From Xanthomonas campestris pv. phormiicola (lineage in GTDB: Bacteria; Pseudomonadota; Gammaproteobacteria; Xanthomonadales; Xanthomonadaceae), in assembly GCA_025666215.1 (NCBI GenBank), contig CP102593.1:4105001-4169000 (forward strand): a stretch of DNA of 64,000 nt, in the 5' to 3' direction. Position 1 is the first letter of the stretch; each line of letters starts with the position of its first letter. Both the position numbers and the translations under genes were made by a program. Below the pieces are notes generated by a model. It was not told the DNA's origin. It did no database searches and was given only the letters and a program-made list of their open reading frames with translations. This document shows positions 8,954-17,450 of the stretch, in pieces.

Positions 8954-11281
8954 TCAGTGCAAGGTCGCGTTCTGCGGATCGAGGCGGTCGATGACGCCCT
9001 GCATCGCGCTGTCGAAGGCGCCGTCGTTGATGTGGCTGCGCAGCCGGCCCAGCCGCACCATCACCGCCAGTTCCTCCGGCGAGGCCACGCAGAAGCGCAC
9101 GCCGCGGCGGTTGACGAACAGCAGCCGCGCCGAGATCGGGCTCACCCACGACAGCTTGCCGGTCTGCACCTTGCCGTCGCGGTCGATGAAATCCAGCCAG
9201 GTGCCGATCGGCATGGCGCGGAAGCGGTCGGCATCGGCGTTGTCGTAGTCCTCGACCGTCTCCGCGGCGGTGACCTCCACCGGTTGCGCCTCCTGCGCCG
9301 GCGGTTGCGGCAGCGTCACCTGCGGCAGTTCCGGCAACGGGCGCTCCAGTTCCGGACGCAGTTCGGCGACCGCCTGCAGCGTGTCGTGCAGCACGTTGAT
9401 CGCCGCAGCGGCGGCCTCGGCATGCAGGCCGACGCTGGCGAAGACCTTGGTCAGCGGTCCCTGCCAGGCCTGCAGCCAGGGCTTGCCGACGATGTGCCGC
9501 TGCGCCTCGGCCGCTTCCTCGAGCAGGCCGTCGGCCAGCGCCAGCGCGTCGCGCACGCCGGTGCCGTCCTCGCCTTCGCGCAGCACCGCCATGGTCAGAT
9601 GGTGCTGCCACGGCTGGCGCAGGAAGTCGTCCAGCGCCCGCGGCAGCTGCCGGCCCTGCAAGCGCGCCTGCAGTTCCGCCTCGGCGCGCTTTCGGGCCAG
9701 TTCGAGCTTTTCCTGGCCGCGCTGGGTCTCGGCGGCGCGGCGCTCGGCGATCTCGATGCGGCGCCGGTGCTGGGCCAGGAACTCGCGGAATTCCTCTTCC
9801 AGGGTCAGGAAGATCGCCAGGTTCTCGTTGAACTCGGCGACCAGCCGCTCGATGATCTCCTCGACCTTGCCCATCAGCACGCGCTCGGCCGGACTCTCGC
9901 CGGTATTGCCTTCGCAGGCCTCGGCCAGCGAGTTGAGCAGGCGCCGCGCCGGGTGGGTCTTCTGCACGAACATGCGCCGGTCCAGCAGCGCGACCTTGAC
10001 GAACGGCACTACCAGCCGCCCGATCAGCTCGCGCGAGCGCCCTTCCAGGTCGCGTTCGTCGAGCATCACGTCGAACAGCATGCCGACCAGGTCGATCGCG
10101 TCCTCGTCGACCGGATCCAGCCGCGCATGCGCCGGATCCACGCCGAACTGGGTGGCGTTGGACAGCACCTCGCTCTTCAGCCGCTGTGCCAGCGATTCGC
10201 CGTCGTCGCCGATCGCCGCGCGCAGCGTGGCGCTGGGCGTGGCCTGCAGCAGCGACAGCACCGAGATCATCTCGCGCTGGCTCAGCGAGCGCTGCTGGCC
10301 GACCGCGGCGCTGGCCGCGGAGGTCGCGCTCTCGCGCACGCTGCGGGTCTGCTGCAACAGTTCGTGCAGCGCCTCCAGCAGCACGCCCTGGCTGCCGCCG
10401 GGCAGGTTGGCGCCGGCCTCGGCGTAGCCGTCGGTGGCCTGCAGGCGGCCGCGGCTCTCGGCCCAGCGGTCGACGAAGCGGCTGGCCCAGGCCGGCGCGT
10501 ACTGCTCGTCGTACTCGCCCGCCTCGCCGGCGACGCCACCGTCCTCGCCGAACCCGGGGGTGTCGCCGCGTGCCTGGCGTTCTTCCGGCAGCGGCGCGCG
10601 GCGCGGCGGCGGTGGCGGGCGTGGCCGCGAGATTTCCGGCATCACCCCGGCCCGCGCCAGGTTGTCGTCCAGTTCCTGGTAGAGCTTGCCGATGCCGCCA
10701 GTGAGATCGCGCTCGCACAGCTTGATCAGCACCAAGCGCACTTCCGGGGCGAAATCGCTGGTGGAGAACGCGGCATGCACCGCGACGCCGATGTGTTCGG
10801 GGCCGACCGGATTGGTGTCGGCGTCCAGTGCCAGGCCGCCGGCGATCCAGCCCAGGCGGCGGTCGATGCGGTTGAGCACCGGCTTCCATTCGCGCAGCAG
10901 CACGCTGGCCAGGTTGCGCACCGCCAGCCGCGATTCCAGTTCGTGTTCGGACACCAGGCTCAGGCCCTGGCCGTAGCCGGCCAGCGCCACTTCGGCCGAC
11001 AGCGGCGTGCCGGCTTCCAGCGCCTGCCAGGCCTGGTCCAGCTGCGCGCGGAAGCGCACCGCGATTTCGTCGCGGCGGCGGCGCAGCTCGCGCATGCCGT
11101 CCAGGAACAGCAGCTGCGAGGCGCCGGCGCTCTCGGCGCGGTCGAACAGCACGTCGTCGAAATGCGCCAGCGCGGCGGCGAATGCCTGCCCCAGCACCGG
11201 CAGCATGCCGTCGCGCGCCTGCATCAGCAGATGCGGGTCGCGCGCGGGATGTGCGTGCGGCGAGCTGGGGCTGAAACTCAT
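8954..11281 (-). CDS. DUF1631 family protein, copy A
   Basis: 775 residues, matching DUF1631 over its whole length. Landmarks shared with copy B just upstream are LVSEHELESRLAVRNLA (about 102-118), NPVGPEHIGVAVHAAF, HPARRLLNSLAEACEGNTGE, a charged coiled-coil segment rich in Arg/Glu (RRRIEIAERRAAETQRGQEK), and a C-terminal domain WLDFIDRDGKVQTGKLSWVS...LLFVNRRGVRF that looks PilZ-like. No signal peptide or membrane segment is visible, so it is cytoplasmic. Function is unknown; some databases carry an unsupported thymidine phosphorylase label for this family. A gap of about 225 bases separates it from copy B. Confidence 0.85.
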   Translation of the reverse strand: MSFSPSSPHAHPARDPHLLMQARDGMLPVLGQAFAAALAHFDDVLFDRAESAGASQLLFLDGMRELRRRRDEIAVRFRAQLDQAWQALEAGTPLSAEVALAGYGQGLSLVSEHELESRLAVRNLASVLLREWKPVLNRIDRRLGWIAGGLALDADTNPVGPEHIGVAVHAAFSTSDFAPEVRLVLIKLCERDLTGGIGKLYQELDDNLARAGVMPEISRPRPPPPPRRAPLPEERQARGDTPGFGEDGGVAGEAGEYDEQYAPAWASRFVDRWAESRGRLQATDGYAEAGANLPGGSQGVLLEALHELLQQTRSVRESATSAASAAVGQQRSLSQREMISVLSLLQATPSATLRAAIGDDGESLAQRLKSEVLSNATQFGVDPAHARLDPVDEDAIDLVGMLFDVMLDERDLEGRSRELIGRLVVPFVKVALLDRRMFVQKTHPARRLLNSLAEACEGNTGESPAERVLMGKVEEIIERLVAEFNENLAIFLTLEEEFREFLAQHRRRIEIAERRAAETQRGQEKLELARKRAEAELQARLQGRQLPRALDDFLRQPWQHHLTMAVLREGEDGTGVRDALALADGLLEEAAEAQRHIVGKPWLQAWQGPLTKVFASVGLHAEAAAAAINVLHDTLQAVAELRPELERPLPELPQVTLPQPPAQEAQPVEVTAAETVEDYDNADADRFRAMPIGTWLDFIDRDGKVQTGKLSWVSPISARLLFVNRRGVRFCVASPEELAVMVRLGRLRSHINDGAFDSAMQGVIDRLDPQNATLH

Positions 11282-11505
11282 GCGCGAAGGCTCCGCGCCG
11301 GGAGCGGCGCCAGGAAAGGAGTAAAAGGAAGTCGAACGGAAGCGGCCCCTGTTTCCGCCTCTGCATGGTAGGCAAGGTACCTGAACAGCAACCGTGATGC
11401 GCTACGCATTTTACGCTCCGGAACCTGACCTCGTCCGTCATCCTAGGTGGTCTTTGCGTAACGCCACCTGCAAGGCCGTGCGAAACCGCGCTTGTCGCGG
11501 CGGGT

Positions 11506-13737
11506 TCAGGCCGCGACCGCGACCCGTTCCAGCCGGTCCACCGCGCCCTGCATCGCGCTGTAGAACGCATCGTCGTCGCGATGCAGGCGCAGCCGATCCA
11601 GCTGCACCATCATCGCCAACGCTTCCGGCGAGGCCACGCACAGGCGGCCGCCGCGACGGTTGACGAACATCAGCCGCGACGAGATCGGGCTGACCCAGGA
11701 CAATTTGCCCGGCTGCACGCGCCCTTCGCGGTCGACGAAGTCCAGCCAGGTGCCCATCGCCAGGGTGCGGAAATACTCGGCGGTGGTGTGGTCGAAATCG
11801 GTCGCCTGCGCCGGCTCGGGCAACGCCGGCACCGTCTCGGCCGCCGGCGCCTCGGGAGCGACCACAGGGGCCGGCGCCTGCAGCGGGCGCGCATGCGCCA
11901 GATCGTCCAGGGCCGCCTGCAAGCCCAGCCAGGCGGCCTCGGCGGCGGCCGCATCCAGGCCGACGCTGGTCCACAGCCGCAGCAGCTCGGCGCGCTGCGG
12001 TTGCAGCCAGCCGCCCGCCGGCACGCCGCCGCCGGTCTGCGCCTGGCGGCATTGCGCCAGCACCGCGTCGCCGAGCGCCAGCGCTGCGCTCACCGCCGCG
12101 CCATGGCCGTCGTCGCGCAGCGCCGACTGCTGCAGGTACTGGCACCACGGCTGGCGCAGGAAGGTCTCGATCGGCGCCGGCAGCGCGGCGCCGGCGGCGG
12201 CGCGCTGCAGGCGTTCGTCCACGGCCTGTGCGGCGAGGTGCCGCGCCTTGTCGCGGCGTTCCTCGGCACGCTGCAGCTCGGCCGCGCGGCGCTCGGCGAT
12301 GTCCACCCGGCGCCGGTACTGCTCGCAGGCGCTGCCGAATTCCGCTTCCAGGGTCAGGAACACCGCCAGGTGCTCGTCGAAATCGGACACCACCCGCTCC
12401 ACCACGGCCTGCGCCTGCGCCTGCAGCACCTGCTCGATCGCGCTGTCGCCGGCGTTGCCGTCGCAGGCGTCGGCCAGCAGATTGAGCAGGCGCCGCGCCG
12501 GATGCCCGTCGCGCACGAACAGGCGGCCGTCGATCAGCGCCACCTTGGCCAGCGGCACCAGCATCTGCCCGAGCAGTTGGCGTTGCGCCGGTTGCAGCAC
12601 GCATTCGTCGAGCAGCACCTCGAACAGCAGACCGACCAGGTCCAGCGTGTCCGCATCGGCCGGCTCCAGCCGGGTGCTGGCCGGATCCAGCCCCAGCGAT
12701 GCGCCGGTCGCCATCACCTGCCGGCGCAGCCCCTGCGCCAGCGGTTCGCCGTGTTCGGCGATCGCGGCGAAGCCGGCCAGCGGCGTGGTCTGCAGCAGCG
12801 ACAGCACCGACAGCAGTTCGCGCGGCGACAGGCTGCGGCGCGCGTCGGCGGCAGGATCCGGCGCGGCCGGCTGCGCCTCGTGCAGCAGGGCGCGCAATGC
12901 CGGCGGCAACACGTCCTGGTCGTCGCGGGCATGCGCGTCCAGCGCGCGCGCGGCGCGCCGTTGCGCGGCCGACAGTGGCACTGCGGCATGCCAGCTCTCG
13001 AAGAACCGGCTGATCCAGTCCGGCGCCGCGTCGTCGCCGCTGGCGCCGTTGCGCGGGATGGCACGGCGGCGGGTGCGCCCCATCGGCAGCGAGCGCGCCC
13101 GCGCGACCTGATCCAGGCGCTGCTCCAGCCGCGCGTACAGTTCGCCGACCCGCTCCTGCAGTTCCTGCTCGCAGATCTTGACGATCGCCAGTTGCACCTG
13201 CGGCGCCAGCACCAGCCCGTGCAGCGCCGCATAGACGGCGGCGCCGATGTGCTCGGGACCGAACGGGTTGTTGTCGGCGTCGATGCGCTGGCCGCCGGCG
13301 ATGAAGCCGAGGAAGCGGTTGAGCCGCATCAGTTCCGGACGCCAGCGGTGCTGGATCGCGCCGGCCAGGTTGCGTACCGCCAGGCGCAGGTCCAGTTCCT
13401 GTTCGGAGACCAGGCTCAGGTCGCCGCGCTCGCGCGCCAGGGTGCGTTCCACCGACAGCGGGCGGCCGGCTTCCAGGGCCTGCCAGGCCTGCGCCAGGTG
13501 GCCGCGGAAGCGCGCCGCGATCGGTTCGCGCTGCTGCCGCAGCAGCTGGATCGCCTCGAAATAGTCGTTCTGGGTCGGCCCCGCGCGCTCGGCCATGCGG
13601 AACAGCGCATCGGCGAGCACGTCCAGCACCTCGCCGAATGCACCGGCGAGCGGCACCGACACCACGTCCCGGACCTGATCGAGCAGGTCCGAGTTGCGGC
13701 TGGGCAGCAGCTCCTCGGCATATTCGGCGATTGTCAT
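11506..13737 (-). CDS. DUF1631 family protein, copy B
   Basis: 743 residues from the ATG giving MTIAEYAEELLPSRN; an upstream in-frame ATG would add 32 residues, but they have no counterpart in copy A. It shares the same order of blocks as copy A: LVSEQELDLRLAVRNLA, NPFGPEHIGAAVYAAL, HPARRLLNLLADACDGNAGD, the Arg/Glu coiled coil RRRVDIAERRAAELQRAEER, and the C-terminal WLDFVDREGRVQPGKLSWVSPISSRLMFVNRRGGRL. It is clearly a paralogue formed by old duplication. The linker between the blocks (about 235-330) differs most. It may be PilZ-like at the end; no experimental role is known to me. Confidence 0.85.
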   Translation of the reverse strand: MTIAEYAEELLPSRNSDLLDQVRDVVSVPLAGAFGEVLDVLADALFRMAERAGPTQNDYFEAIQLLRQQREPIAARFRGHLAQAWQALEAGRPLSVERTLARERGDLSLVSEQELDLRLAVRNLAGAIQHRWRPELMRLNRFLGFIAGGQRIDADNNPFGPEHIGAAVYAALHGLVLAPQVQLAIVKICEQELQERVGELYARLEQRLDQVARARSLPMGRTRRRAIPRNGASGDDAAPDWISRFFESWHAAVPLSAAQRRAARALDAHARDDQDVLPPALRALLHEAQPAAPDPAADARRSLSPRELLSVLSLLQTTPLAGFAAIAEHGEPLAQGLRRQVMATGASLGLDPASTRLEPADADTLDLVGLLFEVLLDECVLQPAQRQLLGQMLVPLAKVALIDGRLFVRDGHPARRLLNLLADACDGNAGDSAIEQVLQAQAQAVVERVVSDFDEHLAVFLTLEAEFGSACEQYRRRVDIAERRAAELQRAEERRDKARHLAAQAVDERLQRAAAGAALPAPIETFLRQPWCQYLQQSALRDDGHGAAVSAALALGDAVLAQCRQAQTGGGVPAGGWLQPQRAELLRLWTSVGLDAAAAEAAWLGLQAALDDLAHARPLQAPAPVVAPEAPAAETVPALPEPAQATDFDHTTAEYFRTLAMGTWLDFVDREGRVQPGKLSWVSPISSRLMFVNRRGGRLCVASPEALAMMVQLDRLRLHRDDDAFYSAMQGAVDRLERVAVAA

Positions 13738-13858
13738 GGCAGTGTGATACGCAAGCGCAAGTGAGACCGACGTCAATTCGGAAGTTAGCGGCAGATCATG
13801 TATGGAACTTGACTCTCCGTGTAACCGCGGCATCCGCTGCCGCTTTCGGGCACGCGAC

Positions 13859-13864
13859 TATAAT
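13859..13864 (+). promoter_or_regulatory. candidate -10 element upstream of the nitroreductase
   Basis: A perfect TATAAT 29 bases before the nitroreductase ATG. No good -35 lies at 16-18 bases (the sequence there is GCTGCC), so the promoter is weak or needs an activator. Confidence 0.35.
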
Positions 13865-13892
13865 TCGGCGCCCGCCCCACGGAATCGAGACT

Positions 13893-14468
13893 ATGCGCAC
13901 ACTTCACTCGCTGCAAGCGCTGGATGAGCGCCGCTCGGTGCCGTCCAGGCAATTGGGCGAGCCGGGACCCGACGACGCGACCCTGCTGGCGATGCTGCGC
14001 TCGGCGGTGCGCGTGCCCGATCACGGCAAGCTGGTGCCGTTCCGGTTCCTGCGCATCGCCGGCCAGGCACGCCTGGCGCTGGGCGACTTCCTGGCCGAGC
14101 GCACGCTGCAACGCGACCCCGGCGCCCCGCCCGCCGCGGTGGAAAAGGATCGCGAACGCTTCGCGCATGCGCCGCTGGCGATCGCGGTGATCGCGCGGCT
14201 GCAGCGCGAAGCGAAAGTACCGGAGATCGAGCAATGGCTGACCGCCGGCTCGGTCTGCTTCGCGCTGCTGCAGGCGGCGCAGGCCTACGGCTTCGGCGCG
14301 CAGTGGCTGACCGCCTGGATGGCCTACGACGACGCGGTGGCGGCGCGGCTGGGCCTGGCCGAGAACGAGCGCATCGCCGGTTTCATCCATATCGGCACCC
14401 CGCGCATGCAGGTGCCCGAGCGCGAGCGTCCCGATCCGCAGCAGCTGCTCAGCGACTGGACGCCGTGA
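13893..14468 (+). CDS. nitroreductase family protein (YdjA-like)
   Basis: 191 residues. The FMN-dependent nitroreductase fold is indicated by the N-terminal DERRSVPSRQL and the phosphate/flavin segment AVRVPDHGKLVPFRFLRI (about 41-58). Further support comes from AAQAYGFGAQWLTAW (about 131-145) and the late GLAENERIAGFIHIGTP (about 158-174). The single-domain length and the PDHGKL motif point to the small YdjA subfamily, whose natural substrate is uncertain. It lies divergently from DUF1631 copy B, and its stop overlaps the GTG start of the exonuclease gene by four bases, so the two are probably one operon. Confidence 0.87.
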   Translation: MRTLHSLQALDERRSVPSRQLGEPGPDDATLLAMLRSAVRVPDHGKLVPFRFLRIAGQARLALGDFLAERTLQRDPGAPPAAVEKDRERFAHAPLAIAVIARLQREAKVPEIEQWLTAGSVCFALLQAAQAYGFGAQWLTAWMAYDDAVAARLGLAENERIAGFIHIGTPRMQVPERERPDPQQLLSDWTP

Positions 14469-15388
14469 ACGCAGCGGCGCCGACGCGGCCGCTGTACCTG
14501 GTCGATGCCAGCCTGTACGTGTTCCGCGCCTGGCACTCGATCCCCGACGAGTTCCAGGACGCGCAGGGCTGGCCGACCAACGCGGTGCACGGCTTCGCCC
14601 GCTTCCTGCTCGACCTGCTCGAACGCGAGCGCCCGCAGCACATCGCGATCGCCTTCGACGAAGCGCTGGACAGCTGTTTCCGCAATCGCCTGTACCCGGC
14701 CTACAAGGCCAACCGCGCGCCGGCGCCGGATGCGCTGCGGCGCCAGTTCGCGCACTGCAAGGCGCTGTGCGCGGCGCTCGGCCTGGGCGTACTGGCGCAC
14801 CACGACTACGAGGCCGACGACCTGATCGGCAGCGCCCTGCACAGCATGCGCGGCGCCGGCTTCCACGGCGTGATCGTGTCCGCCGACAAGGACCTGTCGC
14901 AGTTGCTGCTGCTCGACTTCGACGAACAGTGGGACTACGCGCGCGGCCAGCGCTGGGGCACGGCCGGAGTCAAGGCGCGGCACGGCGTGCATGCGCACCA
15001 GATCGCCGACTACCTGGCGCTGACCGGCGATGCGATCGACAACATTCCCGGCGTCACCGGCATCGGCGCCAAGTCCGCGGCGATCCTGCTGGCGCATTTC
15101 GGCGACCTGGACACCTTGCTGGCGCGGATCGACGAAGTGGCGTTCCTGCGCCTGCGTGGCGCGGCGCAGATGGCGCTGCGCCTGCGCGAACAGCGCGAAC
15201 AGGCGCTGCTGTGGCGGCAGCTGGCCACCATCGCGCTGGACGCGCCGCTGCACTCGGCCGCGCCCGGCTTCGCCCGCGGCCAGGCCGACGCCGACATGCT
15301 GCACGGCCTGTGCGAAGCGCTGCGCTTCGGCCCGCTGACCCGGCGCCGCTTGCTGCAGGCGGCCGGGCTGGCGACGCTCGGCGAATAG
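14465..15388 (+). CDS. 5'-3' exonuclease, FEN/Xni-like
   Basis: 307 residues from a GTG overlapping the previous stop. The PIN-like nuclease domain shows the metal-binding acids in YLVDASLYVFRAWH, YEADDLIGSALH and VSADKDLSQLL. The DNA-binding helix-3-turn-helix follows as DAIDNIPGVTGIGAKSAAILL (about 188-208). It corresponds to the free-standing relative of the DNA polymerase I 5' nuclease domain (ExoIX type), acting on flaps and gaps in the cytoplasm. No polymerase domain follows. The product is longer than E. coli Xni, mainly through the C-terminal arm. Confidence 0.88.
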   Translation: MNAAAPTRPLYLVDASLYVFRAWHSIPDEFQDAQGWPTNAVHGFARFLLDLLERERPQHIAIAFDEALDSCFRNRLYPAYKANRAPAPDALRRQFAHCKALCAALGLGVLAHHDYEADDLIGSALHSMRGAGFHGVIVSADKDLSQLLLLDFDEQWDYARGQRWGTAGVKARHGVHAHQIADYLALTGDAIDNIPGVTGIGAKSAAILLAHFGDLDTLLARIDEVAFLRLRGAAQMALRLREQREQALLWRQLATIALDAPLHSAAPGFARGQADADMLHGLCEALRFGPLTRRRLLQAAGLATLGE

Positions 15389-16032
15389 CCAGGCCGTGGC
15401 GCCAGCAGAGACGCAAGGTCGGTCGCACGGCGCTGCTTCCGCGCAATCGGCCGACTCGGACTGCTCCCGCATCAACGCCATGTAGCTGCGCTGCGCCGCC
15501 AGCAGCCGCACGATGTCCTGGGTGGCCACGCAGCGCAGGCGCGGGCCGGTGCCGGACGCTGCCTGGAAGATCGCCTCCCCTGCTGCGAGGTCGACAGGCG
15601 CGCGGCACGCAGGGCGGCGCGATGTATCGCGGGGAATTCGCCAAGCGCGGACAGCAGCCGCTGGTCGATGCGGAAGGCAGGTTGACGCTGGACGATTCCA
15701 CGCTGCTGATCGACGCCGCACTGGAAGACCGGTGCTCCGGTTCCCGGGGCTGTGCCGCCACTGCCCCGGCCGCCGCCACGTCCCCGCCGCGCTGCGCGCC
15801 TTTATCGGGACGCTGCGCGAGCCCGGCGCTGCACGCATGCTCCCGGCGACGCAGCAACGCAGCGCTTCGCGACACCTGGATCGTGCGCAGCATCGGACAC
15901 CGCGCACGCCACCGCAGCGCGGCGCGCGGCGGCATGGCATCGTGGCGACGTCGATGGCCCTACACTCCGGTCATCCGGCGGTCGCGATCCGCGCCGCCGC
16001 CTCTTTACTCCTCAGCAGAGCGAACCCTGCCC
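15389..16032. other. intergenic stretch containing a gene relic
   Basis: 644 bases between the exonuclease and NUDIX genes. It contains the LysR-type relic listed separately at 15601-15830. The remainder shows only open frames on both strands without recognisable domains. A minus-strand reading around 15430-15580 (CVATQDIVRLLAAQRSYMALM) looks protein-like but I could not place it. Confidence 0.5.
15601..15830 (+). pseudogene. relic of a LysR-type transcriptional regulator (C-terminal part)
   Basis: Two pieces of the LysR effector-binding domain lie side by side in different frames. The first reads MYRGEFAKRGQQPLVDAEGR, then LTLDDSTLLIDAALED. The second, from about 15729, reads PVLRFPGLCRHCPGRRHVPA, then ALRAFIGTLREP. 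In intact LysR proteins about 25 residues (the GLAYLPE...ADGRL region) lie between these blocks. So a deletion of that size with a frameshift has occurred, and the DNA-binding N-terminus is gone. No stop codon terminates the second piece properly. Confidence 0.7.
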
Positions 16033-16584
16033 ATGACCCGCCACGATTCCCCGCCCCGCATCGTCTACGAAGGCAAATACCAGCGCATGGTGGTGCGCGG
16101 CACCTGGGAGTATTCCGAACGGGTGCACGCCGGCGGCCTGGCCGCGATCATCATTGCGGTGACCCCGGACGACGAGGTGCTGTTCGTCGAGCAGTTCCGG
16201 GTGCCGCTGCAGGCGCGCACCATCGAGATGCCGGCCGGGCTGGTCGGCGACATCGACGCCGGCGAGTCGATCGAGGTCTCGGCGGTGCGCGAACTGGAGG
16301 AAGAAACCGGCTGGACCGCCGACCATGCCGAGGTGCTGTTGATCGGCCCGACCTCCTCCGGCGCCAGCAGCGAAAAGATCGCCTTCGTGCGTGCCAGCGG
16401 CCTGCGCAAGGTCGGCGACGGCGGCGGCGACGCCAGCGAGGACATCACCGTGCACACCGTGCCGCGCGCCCGCGCTGCGGCCTGGCTGGTGCAGAAGATG
16501 GGCGAAGGCTACCAGCTGGACGCCAAGCTGTGGGCCGGGCTGTGGATGATCGAGCACCAGCTGGACGGCACCCCGCGTGGCTGA
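16033..16584 (+). CDS. NUDIX hydrolase (ADP-ribose pyrophosphatase-like)
   Basis: 183 residues. The full NUDIX box G-x5-E-x7-REUxEExGU is present: GDIDAGESIEVSAVRELEEETGW, about residues 76-98. The preceding EQFRVPLQARTIEMPAGL is typical of the ADP-sugar/ADP-ribose branch, which cleaves nucleoside-diphosphate sugars to AMP and a sugar phosphate. The substrate here is inferred from this segment only. The last bases overlap the GTG start of the next gene by eight bases. Confidence 0.88.
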   Translation: MTRHDSPPRIVYEGKYQRMVVRGTWEYSERVHAGGLAAIIIAVTPDDEVLFVEQFRVPLQARTIEMPAGLVGDIDAGESIEVSAVRELEEETGWTADHAEVLLIGPTSSGASSEKIAFVRASGLRKVGDGGGDASEDITVHTVPRARAAAWLVQKMGEGYQLDAKLWAGLWMIEHQLDGTPRG

Positions 16585-17377
16585 GCCGACCGCGCGCACC
16601 GACGCCACGCCTTCCCTGCTCGCCCCCGGCGATCCGCCGCCCTACAGCGTGTACCAGGCGCAGGGCCGCTCGCCCTACCTGTTGATCGCCGACCACGCCG
16701 GGCAGCAGGTGCCGCAGGCGCTGGCCGACCTGGGCCTGCCGCAGCGCGAACTGGACCGGCACATCGGCTGGGACATCGGCATCGCCGGCGTGACCCGCGA
16801 ACTGGCGCAGGCGCTGGATGCGTTCGCGATCGTGCAGACCTATTCGCGGCTGGTGATCGACTGCAACCGGCCGCTGTCGGCGCCGGGTTCGATCGCCGAG
16901 GCCAGCGACGGCACCGTGGTGCCGGGCAACCAGGGCCTGGACGCCAGCGCGCGGGCGGCGCGCGCCAGCGCGATCTTCGCGCCCTACCACGCGCGCATCG
17001 CCACGGAACTGGACCGGCGCCGCGACGCCGGCATCGCCACCATCCTGATCGCCATGCACAGCTTCACCCCGTCGATGGCGGGCGTGGCGCGGCCCTGGCA
17101 TGCCGGGGTGCTGTACCAGCGCGACGCCCGCTTCGCGCAGGCGCTGCTGGCCGAGCTGCGCGCCGAGCCGGGGCTGATTGTCGGCGACAACCAGCCGTAT
17201 TCGGTCAGCGACGCCACCGACTATGCGATCCCGGTGCACGCCGAAGCGCGCGGCCTGGCGCACGTGGAACTGGAGATCCGCCAGGACCTGATCGCCGCGC
17301 CCGCCGGACAGCGGCAATGGGCGCAGCGCTTGCTCAGCATGCTGAATCGGTTGCAAGCTGCCTTCACACCGGGCTGA
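16577..17377 (+). CDS. N-formylglutamate amidohydrolase family protein
   Basis: 266 residues from a GTG inside the end of the NUDIX gene. Family landmarks are LLIADHAGQQVPQAL (about 35-49), GWDIGIAGVTREL, YSRLVIDCNRPLS (about 89-101), and IAMHSFTPSMAGVARPWH (about 158-175) with conserved histidines. The named enzyme splits N-formyl-L-glutamate into formate and glutamate in histidine breakdown. No hut genes are near, and many members of the family have other or unknown amide substrates, so the exact reaction is uncertain. Confidence 0.85.
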   Translation: MAEPTARTDATPSLLAPGDPPPYSVYQAQGRSPYLLIADHAGQQVPQALADLGLPQRELDRHIGWDIGIAGVTRELAQALDAFAIVQTYSRLVIDCNRPLSAPGSIAEASDGTVVPGNQGLDASARAARASAIFAPYHARIATELDRRRDAGIATILIAMHSFTPSMAGVARPWHAGVLYQRDARFAQALLAELRAEPGLIVGDNQPYSVSDATDYAIPVHAEARGLAHVELEIRQDLIAAPAGQRQWAQRLLSMLNRLQAAFTPG

Positions 17378-17450
17378 GCGCAGGCTGCGCACTCTCGCTG
17401 CATCGCCGTCCGTTTCGACGCCCCTCGCTTTACGCACCGGAGCCTCCCCC

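Noticed and set aside
15430..15580. Minus-strand protein-like stretch CVATQDIVRLLAAQRSYMALM
   Set aside because: No start signal or recognisable domain and embedded in a decaying region; may be a second relic but I cannot support it.
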